Assembly: GCA_023407175.1 (NCBI GenBank)
Contig: JAEYMU010000048.1
Coordinates: 7,556-71,555 of the forward strand
Origin: Bacillota bacterium
GTDB lineage: Bacteria; Bacillota_A; Clostridia; Lachnospirales; Lachnospiraceae
Reading direction: 5' to 3'
Length of the DNA: 64,000 nucleotides
Positions within the stretch are counted from its first letter, which is position 1. Each line of letters begins with the position of its first letter. Below, piece by piece: positions 1 through 6,631 of the stretch. The position numbers and the translations under genes are program-made. A model generated the notes under the pieces. That model searched no databases and was not told the origin of the DNA. It saw only the letters and a program-made list of their open reading frames with translations.

Positions 1-561
1 CAGGTCAACCCAGTATCCATTCAGCGCATCCTGCTGCTTATCTGACTTCATGGAGCTGATTACGGAAACCTCACTCCGGATTTTATCTAATCTGGCAGAA
101 ATGTCTTCACGAATGGATTTCATGGAAGTAGCTGTATTTTCCCACTTGCCATCATAAATTTGATCAAGTGAAATGTTCTCCTCCAGCTCATTAACGTATC
201 CCGTGAAGATTTTTTTGATTTCAGCAACCTTTAATAACCGCTGCTTGTCCTCAAATTCCTTTACCTGGCTATCAATTATTTTGATCGGTTCGTTGATAAT
301 TTCAGCAAGTTCGTTGGCTTGCCTGTTGAATTCATCATATGGAGCCAGGCAAAAATTACGTACCTCTGACTTCTTATCAGTAATGGATTTTTGTATCTTT
401 CGAAGAGTCGCAACATCCTTTTTGCGTTCGGCCTTATTCTCTTCCGAGACTTCCAGCTCCTTATAAATCTGCATTTGTGTAGCCAAAGCTTTTTTAACAT
501 TTTCAAAGTTTGTAGAAATAGAACCCGGCTTCAAATCTACGGATATCTGTAATTCATTCAT
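1..561 (-). CDS. DUF1351 family phage protein (3' part off window)
   Basis: The frame is open through the left window edge, leaving at least 187 N-terminal residues. It starts MNELQISVDLKPG and is rich in charged helical segments (KKDVATLRKIQKSITDKKSEV), as expected for DUF1351 proteins. These are encoded in early regions of Firmicute phages, usually near recombination or nuclease genes; their biochemical role is not established. The ATG at 561 follows a GGGGGAAAAAGAG ribosome binding site. The start overlaps the stop of the upstream zinc-ribbon gene by 8 nt, so the two are probably translationally coupled. It is the last visible gene of the minus-strand early operon of element 1. Confidence 0.75.
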   Translation of the reverse strand, partial: MNELQISVDLKPGSISTNFENVKKALATQMQIYKELEVSEENKAERKKDVATLRKIQKSITDKKSEVRNFCLAPYDEFNRQANELAEIINEPIKIIDSQVKEFEDKQRLLKVAEIKKIFTGYVNELEENISLDQIYDGKWENTATSMKSIREDISARLDKIRSEVSVISSMKSDKQQDALNGYWVDL

Positions 562-700
562 TCTCTTTTTCCCCCTTACCATACAAATCTTCATGCGTCC
601 CATAGTCATTCGGAACGGTAATCAGAGGAAGATCACAATCGCAGGGCTCACCTGGATCAAGTGTTGCTCCGCATTCAGGACAAATGCTGTAATATGCCAT
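554..700 (-). CDS. Small zinc-ribbon-like protein, 48 aa
   Basis: A short reading frame starting MAYYSICPECGATLDPG. It contains a CPEC pair and a second Cys pair (C20, C22), which suggests a mini zinc ribbon. It sits tightly between the Spo0A-C-like gene (3-nt gap) and the DUF1351 gene (8-nt overlap), with GGAGGGATAGCC before the ATG. Tight packing and a good ribosome binding site support translation. Function is unknown; such small zinc-ribbon proteins are common in clostridial prophage early operons. Confidence 0.6.
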   Translation of the reverse strand: MAYYSICPECGATLDPGEPCDCDLPLITVPNDYGTHEDLYGKGEKENE

Positions 701-703
701 AGG

Positions 704-1042
704 CTATCCCTCCGCCTGCATCTTAACCGCAAAAGCAATGCCGGCAATGAAATCCGTATTTCGGACCTTACCCTTTACCTTGCCAAAATATCGCTCCTGG
801 ATCTCCGGCGCTACATATGCAGCTGAAGCTTCCGCACCATGCCGGATGCAGCGTTCTGCCCTCTGGGCGGTCGTATCGTGCGCTTTTGCGACGGTATCAT
901 ACAGGCCTCCTCCTTTGGTCATGTTATCAAGTATCGTTTCATCTTCAATGACAGACATTACCGCTGTTTTTATGTATCGAAATCCCAGATTACCCATAGG
1001 GACGCAAAGCTCCTTGAGAGCTTCCATAATTTTATTTTCCAT
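704..1042 (-). CDS. Stand-alone Spo0A C-terminal (DNA-binding) domain protein
   Basis: 112 aa matching the output domain of Spo0A without any receiver. The order LKELCVPMGNLGFRYIKTAV, then DTVAKAHDTTAQRAERCIRHG, corresponds to the Spo0A helices that end in the 'T..RVERAIRHAIE' DNA-recognition region. In Spo0A this domain binds 0A boxes and controls entry into sporulation. Here it is encoded by a prophage-like element, so it could compete at host 0A boxes or regulate phage genes; that is inference. ATG at 1042 has GGAGGTCAATC upstream. It lies in the minus-strand early operon, upstream of the zinc-ribbon gene. Confidence 0.75.
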   Translation of the reverse strand: MENKIMEALKELCVPMGNLGFRYIKTAVMSVIEDETILDNMTKGGGLYDTVAKAHDTTAQRAERCIRHGAEASAAYVAPEIQERYFGKVKGKVRNTDFIAGIAFAVKMQAEG

Positions 1043-1103
1043 GATTGACCTCCATTAATTCCGGTGATATAATCACCTTAGATAGTTTTTGTTTTGGGCT
1101 CAT

Positions 1104-1391
1104 TCAGATTTTGCGGATCTGGTGAGCCTTTTTCTCTTTCTGTAGCTCCAGAATCTTCTTTTCCACCCGCTCAATATCCTCGCCGACCATGTTCTGCGGG
1201 TCGAGCAGTCCGAGACCGTTCAAAGCCTGATAGAAGCCACGGGCGATATTAAGTACCCGGTATGCATCGATAAGCTCTGCTTGCGTACTTCTGGTATTTG
1301 CCGAATTTGCTGCACCCAGATACCGGTGCATACGTTTGTCCTGGATTACCACAGCCTCCTTCGGAACGGTATAAAGTATCTCGTTTGGCAT
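1104..1391 (-). CDS. Hypothetical phage protein, 95 aa
   Basis: Translation MPNEILYTVPKEAVVIQDKRMHRYLG, then a helical C-terminus with a likely short coiled coil (EDIERVEKKILELQKEKKAHQ). No family recognised. The start is well supported by AGGAAGGAGGAGGCAC directly upstream of the ATG. The gene follows a tiny membrane protein gene by 14 nt and precedes the Spo0A-C gene, so it belongs to the same early operon of element 1. Confidence 0.6.
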   Translation of the reverse strand: MPNEILYTVPKEAVVIQDKRMHRYLGAANSANTRSTQAELIDAYRVLNIARGFYQALNGLGLLDPQNMVGEDIERVEKKILELQKEKKAHQIRKI

Positions 1392-1405
1392 GTGCCTCCT
1401 CCTTC

Positions 1406-1513
1406 CTATATGATTTTTGATACTGCCAGTACGATGACCGCGCCGATCGATATGCCGGAACCAAGTAACAACGCCTGGACAAAGATATCCAGGTACTCCT
1501 TAAATTTCTTCAT
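1406..1513 (-). CDS. Single-pass small membrane protein, 35 aa
   Basis: Short frame starting MKKFKEYLDIFVQ, followed by a continuous hydrophobic stretch (ALLLGSGISIGAVIVLAV) and a KII tail. That fits one transmembrane helix with a positively charged N-terminus. AAAGGAGGCGAGAGCT precedes the ATG. It is packed 14 nt upstream of the 95-aa hypothetical gene. It could be a holin-like or regulatory micropeptide; no function can be assigned. Confidence 0.5.
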   Translation of the reverse strand: MKKFKEYLDIFVQALLLGSGISIGAVIVLAVSKII

Positions 1514-1620
1514 TAGCTCTCGCCTCCTTTCTCTACAATCGTGTAGAATGATGTAATTTTTTCTGGTATAATCTCCCTATCAGCTGATAACTGAAATACA
1601 AATGAAAGGAGAATATACTA

Positions 1621-1785
1621 ATGACTGAATTATTTAAACCGGGCGAGGACAATAAACCTGCCGGTGACTACAAGGAAGTTGGCCCTAGGGGCGGAGCTGT
1701 AAATCATCCAAGGGAAGTAACTATTGACTCGGGCGATAGGCTTCCGCCAACCCAAGAAAAGGGTCACAAATGGGAAAAGCAATAA
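1621..1785 (+). CDS. YjzC-like protein, 54 aa
   Basis: Starts MTELFKPGEDNKPAGDYKEVGPRGG and ends with DRLPPTQEKGHKW. The FKPG, Y.EVG and GDR.P motifs are the conserved positions of the small YjzC family of Firmicutes, whose role is unknown. AAAGGAGAATATACTA is upstream of the ATG. It is the only plus-strand gene among the minus-strand early genes of element 1, and a hairpin follows directly. Confidence 0.6.
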   Translation: MTELFKPGEDNKPAGDYKEVGPRGGAVNHPREVTIDSGDRLPPTQEKGHKWEKQ

Positions 1786-1794
1786 TCCTAATCC

Positions 1795-1826
1795 ATATGA
1801 GCCGCTGTTCACAGCAGTGGCTCATA
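1795..1826 (+). terminator. Stem-loop after YjzC-like gene
   Basis: Inverted repeat ATATGAGCC/GGCTCATAT with an inner GCTG/CAGC stem, about 10 nt after the YjzC-like stop codon. It is followed by a T-rich stretch (ATTTCTATTCGCTTTTT). Likely an intrinsic terminator. It also overlaps the 3' end of the opposing 38-aa gene. Confidence 0.5.
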
Positions 1827-1938
1827 TTTCTATTCGCTTTTTCCAAAAACAAAAGCATTTACCTAACAAATTGATCTGTATCCATGCTTCTACGTATTTA
1901 ATTCCATTCTCTGTATATTTGGTTATATAATGTTTCAT
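1822..1938 (-). CDS. Small phage protein, 38 aa
   Basis: Translation MKHYITKYTENGIKYVEAW continuing INLLGKCFCFWKKRIEI. Short proteins with a Y.ENG..Y..AWIQ core and CFCF.KK tail recur in clostridial prophage early regions; no function is known. AAAGGAGGGGGCAGGCTT precedes the ATG. The 3' end runs into the stem-loop of the opposing YjzC-like gene, so the two transcripts converge. Confidence 0.5.
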   Translation of the reverse strand: MKHYITKYTENGIKYVEAWIQINLLGKCFCFWKKRIEI

Positions 1939-1971
1939 AAGCCTGCCCCCTCCTTTCTACCGCCTAAGCGG

Positions 1972-2142
1972 TTACTGATTAATAAACTCCAGTAGCGCCT
2001 CTCTTGTAATTCTGGTCTTGCCAAGAAGTTTAATCTTTCTGATCTTTCCGTTTCTGATTAACCTCCTGACAGTTTCCTCGCTGACTGACAGATAGGCCGC
2101 TACTTGTTCAATAGTATTGATTGAAGTAATAATATCGTTCAT
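1972..2142 (-). CDS. Excisionase-family HTH protein, 56 aa
   Basis: Starts MNDIITSINTIEQVAAYLSVSEETVRRLIRNG. This is the classic helix-turn-helix of the Xis/MerR-like 'DNA binding domain, excisionase family', followed by a basic wing KIRKIKLLGKTRI. Such proteins bend DNA at att sites or act as small transcription factors. It is 9 nt downstream of the Cro-like gene, the first part of the leftward lytic operon, where an excisionase is expected. GGGAGGCACC precedes the ATG. Confidence 0.65.
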   Translation of the reverse strand: MNDIITSINTIEQVAAYLSVSEETVRRLIRNGKIRKIKLLGKTRITREALLEFINQ

Positions 2143-2151
2143 GGTGCCTCC

Positions 2152-2373
2152 CTATCCTGTTTTGACTTTTTCCTTGATAAATTCACCTTTTCGGCCAAGC
2201 AACTCATCTAGCGATACTCCAAGATAATCAGCTGTTTTGATAATCCTATCTACAGATGGTATGTTTTCATCCCATTTGCAGACGCTTCCAGACGAAAACT
2301 CTAAATCTGATTCAAGTTGTCTTATAGGAATTTTTTTTGCTTGGCATATTTTTTTAACTCTTGCGTAAAGCAA
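2152..2373 (-). CDS. Cro-like XRE regulator (TTG start)
   Basis: 73 aa beginning at a TTG placed 7 nt after AAAGGAGG; an in-frame TTG further upstream lies before the ribosome binding site and is unlikely. Core YARVKKICQAKKIPIRQLESDLEFSSGSVCKWDENIPSVDRIIKTADYLGVSLDELLG is an XRE helix-turn-helix. It diverges from the plus-strand repressor across an operator-rich region and heads the minus-strand operon, the usual place of a Cro-type regulator. The recognition helices of the two proteins are similar (LEFSSGSV versus LDFSRGSI), so they probably share operators. Confidence 0.75.
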   Translation of the reverse strand: MLYARVKKICQAKKIPIRQLESDLEFSSGSVCKWDENIPSVDRIIKTADYLGVSLDELLGRKGEFIKEKVKTG

Positions 2374-2394
2374 TATGTTTCCTCCTTTCAAATA

Positions 2395-2575
2395 CTGAAT
2401 ATTTTACATATTTAAGTTGACATTATGCTGAAAATATTCTATAATATTGACTGTCGAGGTAAATAAATATGGAATACTTTCAGCGTTCTGCCTTTTTTAC
2501 GTAAAATATTCAACTGATATATTTTATTATACGTAATATTTTCAGATTGTCAATACCTTTGCGTAAAAAATTCAG
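2395..2575. promoter_or_regulatory. CI/Cro switch region with five operators and two promoters
   Basis: Five related boxes with consensus CTGAAnATnTTACGT occur at 2395-2408, 2428-2441, 2499-2513, 2531-2545 and 2561-2575; the first two are in one orientation and the last three inverted. A plus-strand promoter has TTGACA at 2417-2422 and TATAAT at 2440-2445 (17-nt spacer), with box 2 in the spacer. A minus-strand promoter has TTGACA at 2553-2548 and TATAAT at 2531-2526 (16-nt spacer), with box 4 in the spacer. The promoters face each other, so the initial transcripts would overlap. Confidence 0.75.
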
Positions 2576-2594
2576 TATTTTTAAGGGAGGCATT

Positions 2595-2909
2595 ATGGAA
2601 ATATTTGATATTATCAAGAAACTATGTGATGAAAGAGGAATAAAGATAACTGCTTTGGAAAGAGATCTTGATTTTAGTCGTGGATCGATTTATAAAATGG
2701 TAACATCTGCGCCTAGCTCAGATAAGGTGAAAAAGCTTGCTGATTATTTTGATGTATCAACTGATTATTTATTGAGCAGGAAAAACAAGGATGATACCAC
2801 TCCTACTTATGATACACTATTAAAAATTTATACTAGAGGAAAGAGTAACTTAACTCCAGAAGAAAAGATAAAATTAGCCCAGATTATATTATCAGATAGA
2901 AATGATTAA
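2595..2909 (+). CDS. CI-like XRE repressor
   Basis: 104 aa from the ATG after AAGGGAGGCATT. The N-terminal XRE domain (residues about 4-60) reads IIKKLCDERGIKITALERDLDFSRGSIYKM and continues to LADYFDVSTDYLL. A short helical C-terminus (LTPEEKIKLAQIIL) follows. There is no S24 peptidase or ImmA-linked domain, so induction would not be by classic self-cleavage. It lies downstream of the operator cluster opposite the Cro-like gene and is the probable lysogeny repressor of element 1. Confidence 0.75.
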   Translation: MEIFDIIKKLCDERGIKITALERDLDFSRGSIYKMVTSAPSSDKVKKLADYFDVSTDYLLSRKNKDDTTPTYDTLLKIYTRGKSNLTPEEKIKLAQIILSDRND

Positions 2910-3048
2910 ATATGGATTATTGCTGCATTTAAATTAAATAATCATAATGTAGATCAATATACATATTACTCCTTAAAAAAAACGGCACATTGCCGAACAT
3001 ATGTTTACATCAGATAAAACATGCTGTATCATAAAGGAGAATAATAAT

Positions 3049-3930
3049 ATGGAAAATAAATCAGATTATGTTGTAACCAGATATTCATTACTTCCTGATA
3101 CCCAAATTAATTTACATGCTTTTTTGGCCAGTGAGACAAAAGAACAAATATTCCTTAATTGGCTTAATCAATTTGAACAACAACCCAGCCAATCAATATC
3201 AGTACATAAGAGTAATTTTACATTCTACTGTAAAAGAATATCAAAATTTAGATTTATATTAAAATTTGCCAAAAAGACAAATAAAAAAATTAATGAAGCA
3301 ACTAAGGATGATATTTATGAAAAACTTGTTTGTGATTATCCTTATTCTAACATTGTAATAGATATAAATACGCAAATAATGCTTATACAAAAAAATCCTA
3401 AAGTTTTTCAAAATATTATTTATTTTAAAGATACTATCAGTAAATGTATATCATACTTTATTAAACCAAAAGGTATTTCCATTTATATAGAGTTATTAAC
3501 CCAAAAGCATGATTTTTGGACTCATATTAAAGAAAATAAAGGATTTATACAAACAGTAGAATTAAAATTAATTTCACCTAATTTTTTAAAAACGACAAGA
3601 ACCGCTAGAGAATTTGTTCAAAGCTTAAAAGAACAATATAACAATAAAGCTGTCAGTATAAAATTGGAAAACGATGATGGAAACTTGAATATTTCTGAAG
3701 ATCAGATATTTATTAATGATGCAGTTAAATATGCATCATCAGGTTGTGGTAATTGGAAGATAAAAACAAAAAGAAATACTAAACAATTAAAAAGTGAAGA
3801 TAAATCTATAACTATGTCATTGCCACATGACATAATAAATGTGACCAAGGAAAATATAATAGAAATTGAATATGTATTTGACAGAATTCGTTTAATAGAA
3901 AATTCAAATTTAGATGATGAAGGTGAATAG
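3049..3930 (+). CDS. Unrecognised protein, first gene of a two-gene cargo module
   Basis: 293 aa if started at the ATG behind AAAGGAGAATAATAAT; an upstream in-frame ATG at 3001 lacks a ribosome binding site. No family recognised. The sequence has no signal peptide or membrane segment, is rich in Lys, Ile and Asn, and has a C-terminal part reading NDAVKYASSGCGNWKIKTKRN. The coding region is visibly more AT-rich than the integrase that follows. One nucleotide separates its stop from the start of the next gene, a four-helix membrane protein, so the two form one unit. The site between repressor and integrase is where prophages usually carry lysogenic-conversion or anti-phage cargo; that role is inference. 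Confidence 0.6.
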   Translation: MENKSDYVVTRYSLLPDTQINLHAFLASETKEQIFLNWLNQFEQQPSQSISVHKSNFTFYCKRISKFRFILKFAKKTNKKINEATKDDIYEKLVCDYPYSNIVIDINTQIMLIQKNPKVFQNIIYFKDTISKCISYFIKPKGISIYIELLTQKHDFWTHIKENKGFIQTVELKLISPNFLKTTRTAREFVQSLKEQYNNKAVSIKLENDDGNLNISEDQIFINDAVKYASSGCGNWKIKTKRNTKQLKSEDKSITMSLPHDIINVTKENIIEIEYVFDRIRLIENSNLDDEGE

Positions 3931-3931
3931 T

Positions 3932-4525
3932 ATGAAGTTTTTAAGATCAACAATTTTTAAAATATTAGTTATTGCAATAATTTCTTTTCTTATCATTTTA
4001 AATTTTGATTATTCTAAAAGTGAGATCATTAAATATAGTTTTATATTAAGTTCATTAATTGATTTATTTTCAATTTCACTTGCAATTATTGCTATATTAT
4101 TTACACTTCTGGATAGATACAAAAATTTATCAGCCAATAAGGAGGCCTTTACCAGCGCAACTAATGAAATTTTAAAAGAAATGTCAGAGGATTCAATAAG
4201 TTTGTTTTTTATAATTTGCTTACTTTTTATTTCTGAGTTGCTAAAATCATTAACAGAAAAATTTAAATTGTTTGATATATATGGTTTTCTATTAATATTT
4301 TCATTAATACTAATATTGTTTATTGTATTTGATATATCCTTTTCTATTATTAAATTAGTCAATTCCTTGCAACAGTTTAGGAAAATTGATGAAACGGAGT
4401 TTTCTATAACAGAATCTGAAAAGCATCTTATTGAAGCTTATAGAAAACTAGATAAGAAACATTCCAATGAATTACTGGAAACAATAAAAACATTGATTAT
4501 AAAACAGAATATAGATAAAAAATAG
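3932..4525 (+). CDS. Multi-pass membrane protein, second gene of cargo module
   Basis: 197 aa from the ATG after AAGGTGAATAGT. Four hydrophobic segments are visible, at about residues 5-22, 30-55, 90-108 and 115-140 (IFKILVIAIISFLIILNF is the first). A charged cytosolic-looking C-terminus follows, rich in Glu/Lys helices. No enzymatic motif or known family seen. Coupling to the preceding soluble protein suggests a sensor plus membrane-effector arrangement, as in several abortive-infection systems, but nothing in the sequence proves this. Confidence 0.6.
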   Translation: MKFLRSTIFKILVIAIISFLIILNFDYSKSEIIKYSFILSSLIDLFSISLAIIAILFTLLDRYKNLSANKEAFTSATNEILKEMSEDSISLFFIICLLFISELLKSLTEKFKLFDIYGFLLIFSLILILFIVFDISFSIIKLVNSLQQFRKIDETEFSITESEKHLIEAYRKLDKKHSNELLETIKTLIIKQNIDKK

Positions 4526-4549
4526 CCGCTCCTACGACAGGAGCGGCTA
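4523..4549. terminator. Strong inverted repeat after cargo module
   Basis: Perfect 11-bp arms TAGCCGCTCCT/AGGAGCGGCTA around a 5-nt loop, overlapping the stop of the membrane-protein gene. The T-tract is on the minus-strand side (TATTTTTTAT), so it would stop leftward transcription best. It may also protect the 3' end of the rightward message. Confidence 0.55.
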
Positions 4550-4673
4550 CACAATAGAATAACCAGGTGGTTATAATACTGCTCTCGACAAGCCTATTAT
4601 AACACCTTTAACATAAATTCACAACCATTATGTTGGGTGTATTTTTTATACCCATTTTTAAGGAGGAATGTAC

Positions 4674-5759
4674 ATGTCAGTACAAAAAAAGAACGGGAAA
4701 TGGTATGCTGCCGTCTATCTCGGCATGGAAAACGGCAAACAAAAGTATGAATGGTCCGATGGCTACGACCTTAAGCCAGATGCACAGCTGAAAGAAATCG
4801 AAATGAAGAAAGATGTCATCCAGCGCAACCATGTAGTTCGGAAGAAAGAGAGCTTCGTATCTGTGTCGGAATCCTGGTTCGGCTCCAGAAAAAAGACTAT
4901 AGCTCCAACCACATACCGGCAAAACGAATGGTATTACAACCATTACATAAAGCCCTATTTTAAAGATTTTATGATAAGCAAAATTGACACCCAGGATATT
5001 GTTAATTTTATGAGTGGCTTAAACGTTGCCCCCGGAACGGTAAATAAGGCTATGAACATTTTAAAGCAGATTCTTGATCTTGCAGTGCTCTATGGATACA
5101 TTCGGTATAATCCATGCACAGGTATTAAGAAACCTCGCATAAGGACAACCAGAAAGCCCACGTGGACCCAGGAGGAGATCAGGGACTTCCTAAACCTGAA
5201 GGATGTAAAAGAATGTACCGGATATATCGCTTTCTGTCTGCTCTTCACTACCGGCATGCGCCCCGGGGAGGTATGTGGCCTGCGCTGGTGTGACTGGTAC
5301 GGAGAATATTTTCTCCCTGCTCACGGAATTGATAATTTTAAAGTGCAGACCGATTTAAAAAATGAATTTGCACATCAGGAAGTATATATTGGATCCAAGC
5401 TCCAGGCAGAGCTTAAGAAGTTGAAAAAATATCAGAGGGAATACTGCATAGCCAATGGCCTGAAATTCAGTGAGGAAAATTACATTAACTGCTTTGAGCC
5501 CGATCTGCGTCCTATGACTCCGGAATATCTGCGCAAATCCCTTGAGCGGATCCTGAAGCGCAACGGAATAGATAAGATATCTCCTTATTCGGCTAGACAC
5601 AGCTTCGGAACCAATATGATGCGCAATGGTGTAAACCCGAAAAAGGTAAGTGAAGCTATGCGCCATTCATCAGTGAGGACCACACTGGACCAATATTCTC
5701 ACGTTGATTCAGATATGAAAAAGAAGACGTTTAGTGAGTATGCGGACGGTGTATTATGA
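4674..5759 (+). CDS. int: Tyrosine site-specific integrase of element 1
   Basis: 361 aa from the second ATG, 7 nt after AAGGAGGA (the first ATG touches the ribosome binding site). An N-terminal arm-binding-like region (KKNGKWYAAVYLG) and a SAM-like core-binding domain at about 60-150 precede the catalytic domain. Catalytic residues visible are R196 in GMRPGEVCGLRW, R308 in SARHSFGTNMM, H331 in MRHSSVRTTLDQY, and nucleophile Y341. The gene lies 98 bp left of a 44-bp copy of the tRNA-Thr 3' end, as expected when an integrase gene adjoins its attachment site. Confidence 0.9.
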   Translation: MSVQKKNGKWYAAVYLGMENGKQKYEWSDGYDLKPDAQLKEIEMKKDVIQRNHVVRKKESFVSVSESWFGSRKKTIAPTTYRQNEWYYNHYIKPYFKDFMISKIDTQDIVNFMSGLNVAPGTVNKAMNILKQILDLAVLYGYIRYNPCTGIKKPRIRTTRKPTWTQEEIRDFLNLKDVKECTGYIAFCLLFTTGMRPGEVCGLRWCDWYGEYFLPAHGIDNFKVQTDLKNEFAHQEVYIGSKLQAELKKLKKYQREYCIANGLKFSEENYINCFEPDLRPMTPEYLRKSLERILKRNGIDKISPYSARHSFGTNMMRNGVNPKKVSEAMRHSSVRTTLDQYSHVDSDMKKKTFSEYADGVL

Positions 5760-5780
5760 AAGTCATAGAAAAAGTCATAG

Positions 5781-5807
5781 AAAAAGCACCCATGCGGATG
5801 CCTTTTC
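5781..5807 (+). terminator. Weak hairpin after int
   Basis: An A-rich arm, a GCACCCATGCGGATGC core and a T-rich arm (CCTTTTC) 20 nt after the integrase stop. An almost identical hairpin follows the second integrase at 26212-26240, so the ends of the two elements are related. Confidence 0.4.
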
Positions 5808-5857
5808 ATAATCTCTCTTTTCCCTCAAAAGCCTTATTTTATCAACGCTTCATAAAT

Positions 5858-5901
5858 TAAGCTGCCAACGGGAATCGAACCCGTGACCTCCACCTTACCA
5901 A
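5858..5901. repeat. att copy: 44-bp duplicate of the tRNA-Thr 3' end
   Basis: Identical over 44 bp to 26287-26330, which covers the discriminator, T arm, variable loop and part of the anticodon arm of tRNA-Thr. It marks the boundary between element 1 on the left and element 2 on the right. Identity ends at 5901 (TTACCAA then TCTG, against TTACCAA then GGTGACG in the tRNA). Confidence 0.9.
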
Positions 5902-6018
5902 TCTGTAAAGTGTAATTTTGTGATTTTGCGTGAAATGCTGCAACGCTTGATTTTACTGGGTTTTATGAGATTTATGTTTTATGTAATGTTGTGATTTTTA
6001 ATCAGTTTTTATAAAACC

Positions 6019-6036
6019 AGTCCCCAAATAGTCCCC
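6019..6036 (+). repeat. Candidate arm-type integrase site, left end of element 2
   Basis: Two AGTCCCC words separated by AAAT, 118 bp inside the left end of element 2. The same 18-bp arrangement, with one mismatch, is found in the same orientation at 26186-26203, about 84 bp inside the right end. Paired short repeats flanking both att sites are typical arm-type binding sites of tyrosine integrases; binding is inferred. Confidence 0.55.
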
Positions 6037-6109
6037 TGTGTTAATTCTAAATAATATATTTGAGGTTTGTGTCCGTTGAAAGTCCGTTGTTGGTAGTACC
6101 GTTTATTAA

Positions 6110-6631
6110 TTACATGATGAACGATAAATTTCTCATCATTGAATATAAGTCCTCACACGCAACACCTAAAACAGAACATACATCTGGAATTTTTGCCCGA
6201 GCAGATTTATTGACAATATTTAAGTTCCCGTTCTTTGTCTCAAAAGTAATTATTCTATAACCATATGTACAGGCTGTTGCAATCAGCCAAGGATCAGCTG
6301 CATCAGACTTTGACCAATCCAAAAGCGCTTTTTCTTTATAAAAATTTGACGTTTGAATATGTTGTAATATCTCCGCATATCTTGTAATGATTGCTGGCTG
6401 TATATGATTTAGTATTAATGAACTATCTAATTCATTCATCCATTCACTAAGTTGATCGTCACCTTTCTTAACCTCTTCATAAACCAAATCCAAGATCAAT
6501 ATATTACCTCTGTCAATAGCCTGATGCATTTGATCCCAAAACTTCTTTGCAAAATCAAAAGGATAATATGTCTTGTAAGGAGTGATTAATGAGTTTGTAT
6601 CTAATAAATATTTATCCGAGGTATTATTCAT
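6110..6631 (-). CDS. DUF4411 PIN-like nuclease, putative toxin
   Basis: 173 aa. The N-terminus KYLLDTNSLITPY holds the first PIN acidic residue. EEVKKGDDQLSEWM and the later DAADPWLIATACTYGYRIITFE provide the other conserved acidic positions; this arrangement matches DUF4411. PIN proteins are metal-dependent RNases and often toxins. Its start overlaps the stop of the ImmA/IrrE gene by 4 nt (ATGA), so the pair is coupled. It is the left-most gene of element 2, next to the att copy, a usual place for maintenance or defence cargo. Confidence 0.75.
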   Translation of the reverse strand: MNNTSDKYLLDTNSLITPYKTYYPFDFAKKFWDQMHQAIDRGNILILDLVYEEVKKGDDQLSEWMNELDSSLILNHIQPAIITRYAEILQHIQTSNFYKEKALLDWSKSDAADPWLIATACTYGYRIITFETKNGNLNIVNKSARAKIPDVCSVLGVACEDLYSMMRNLSFIM

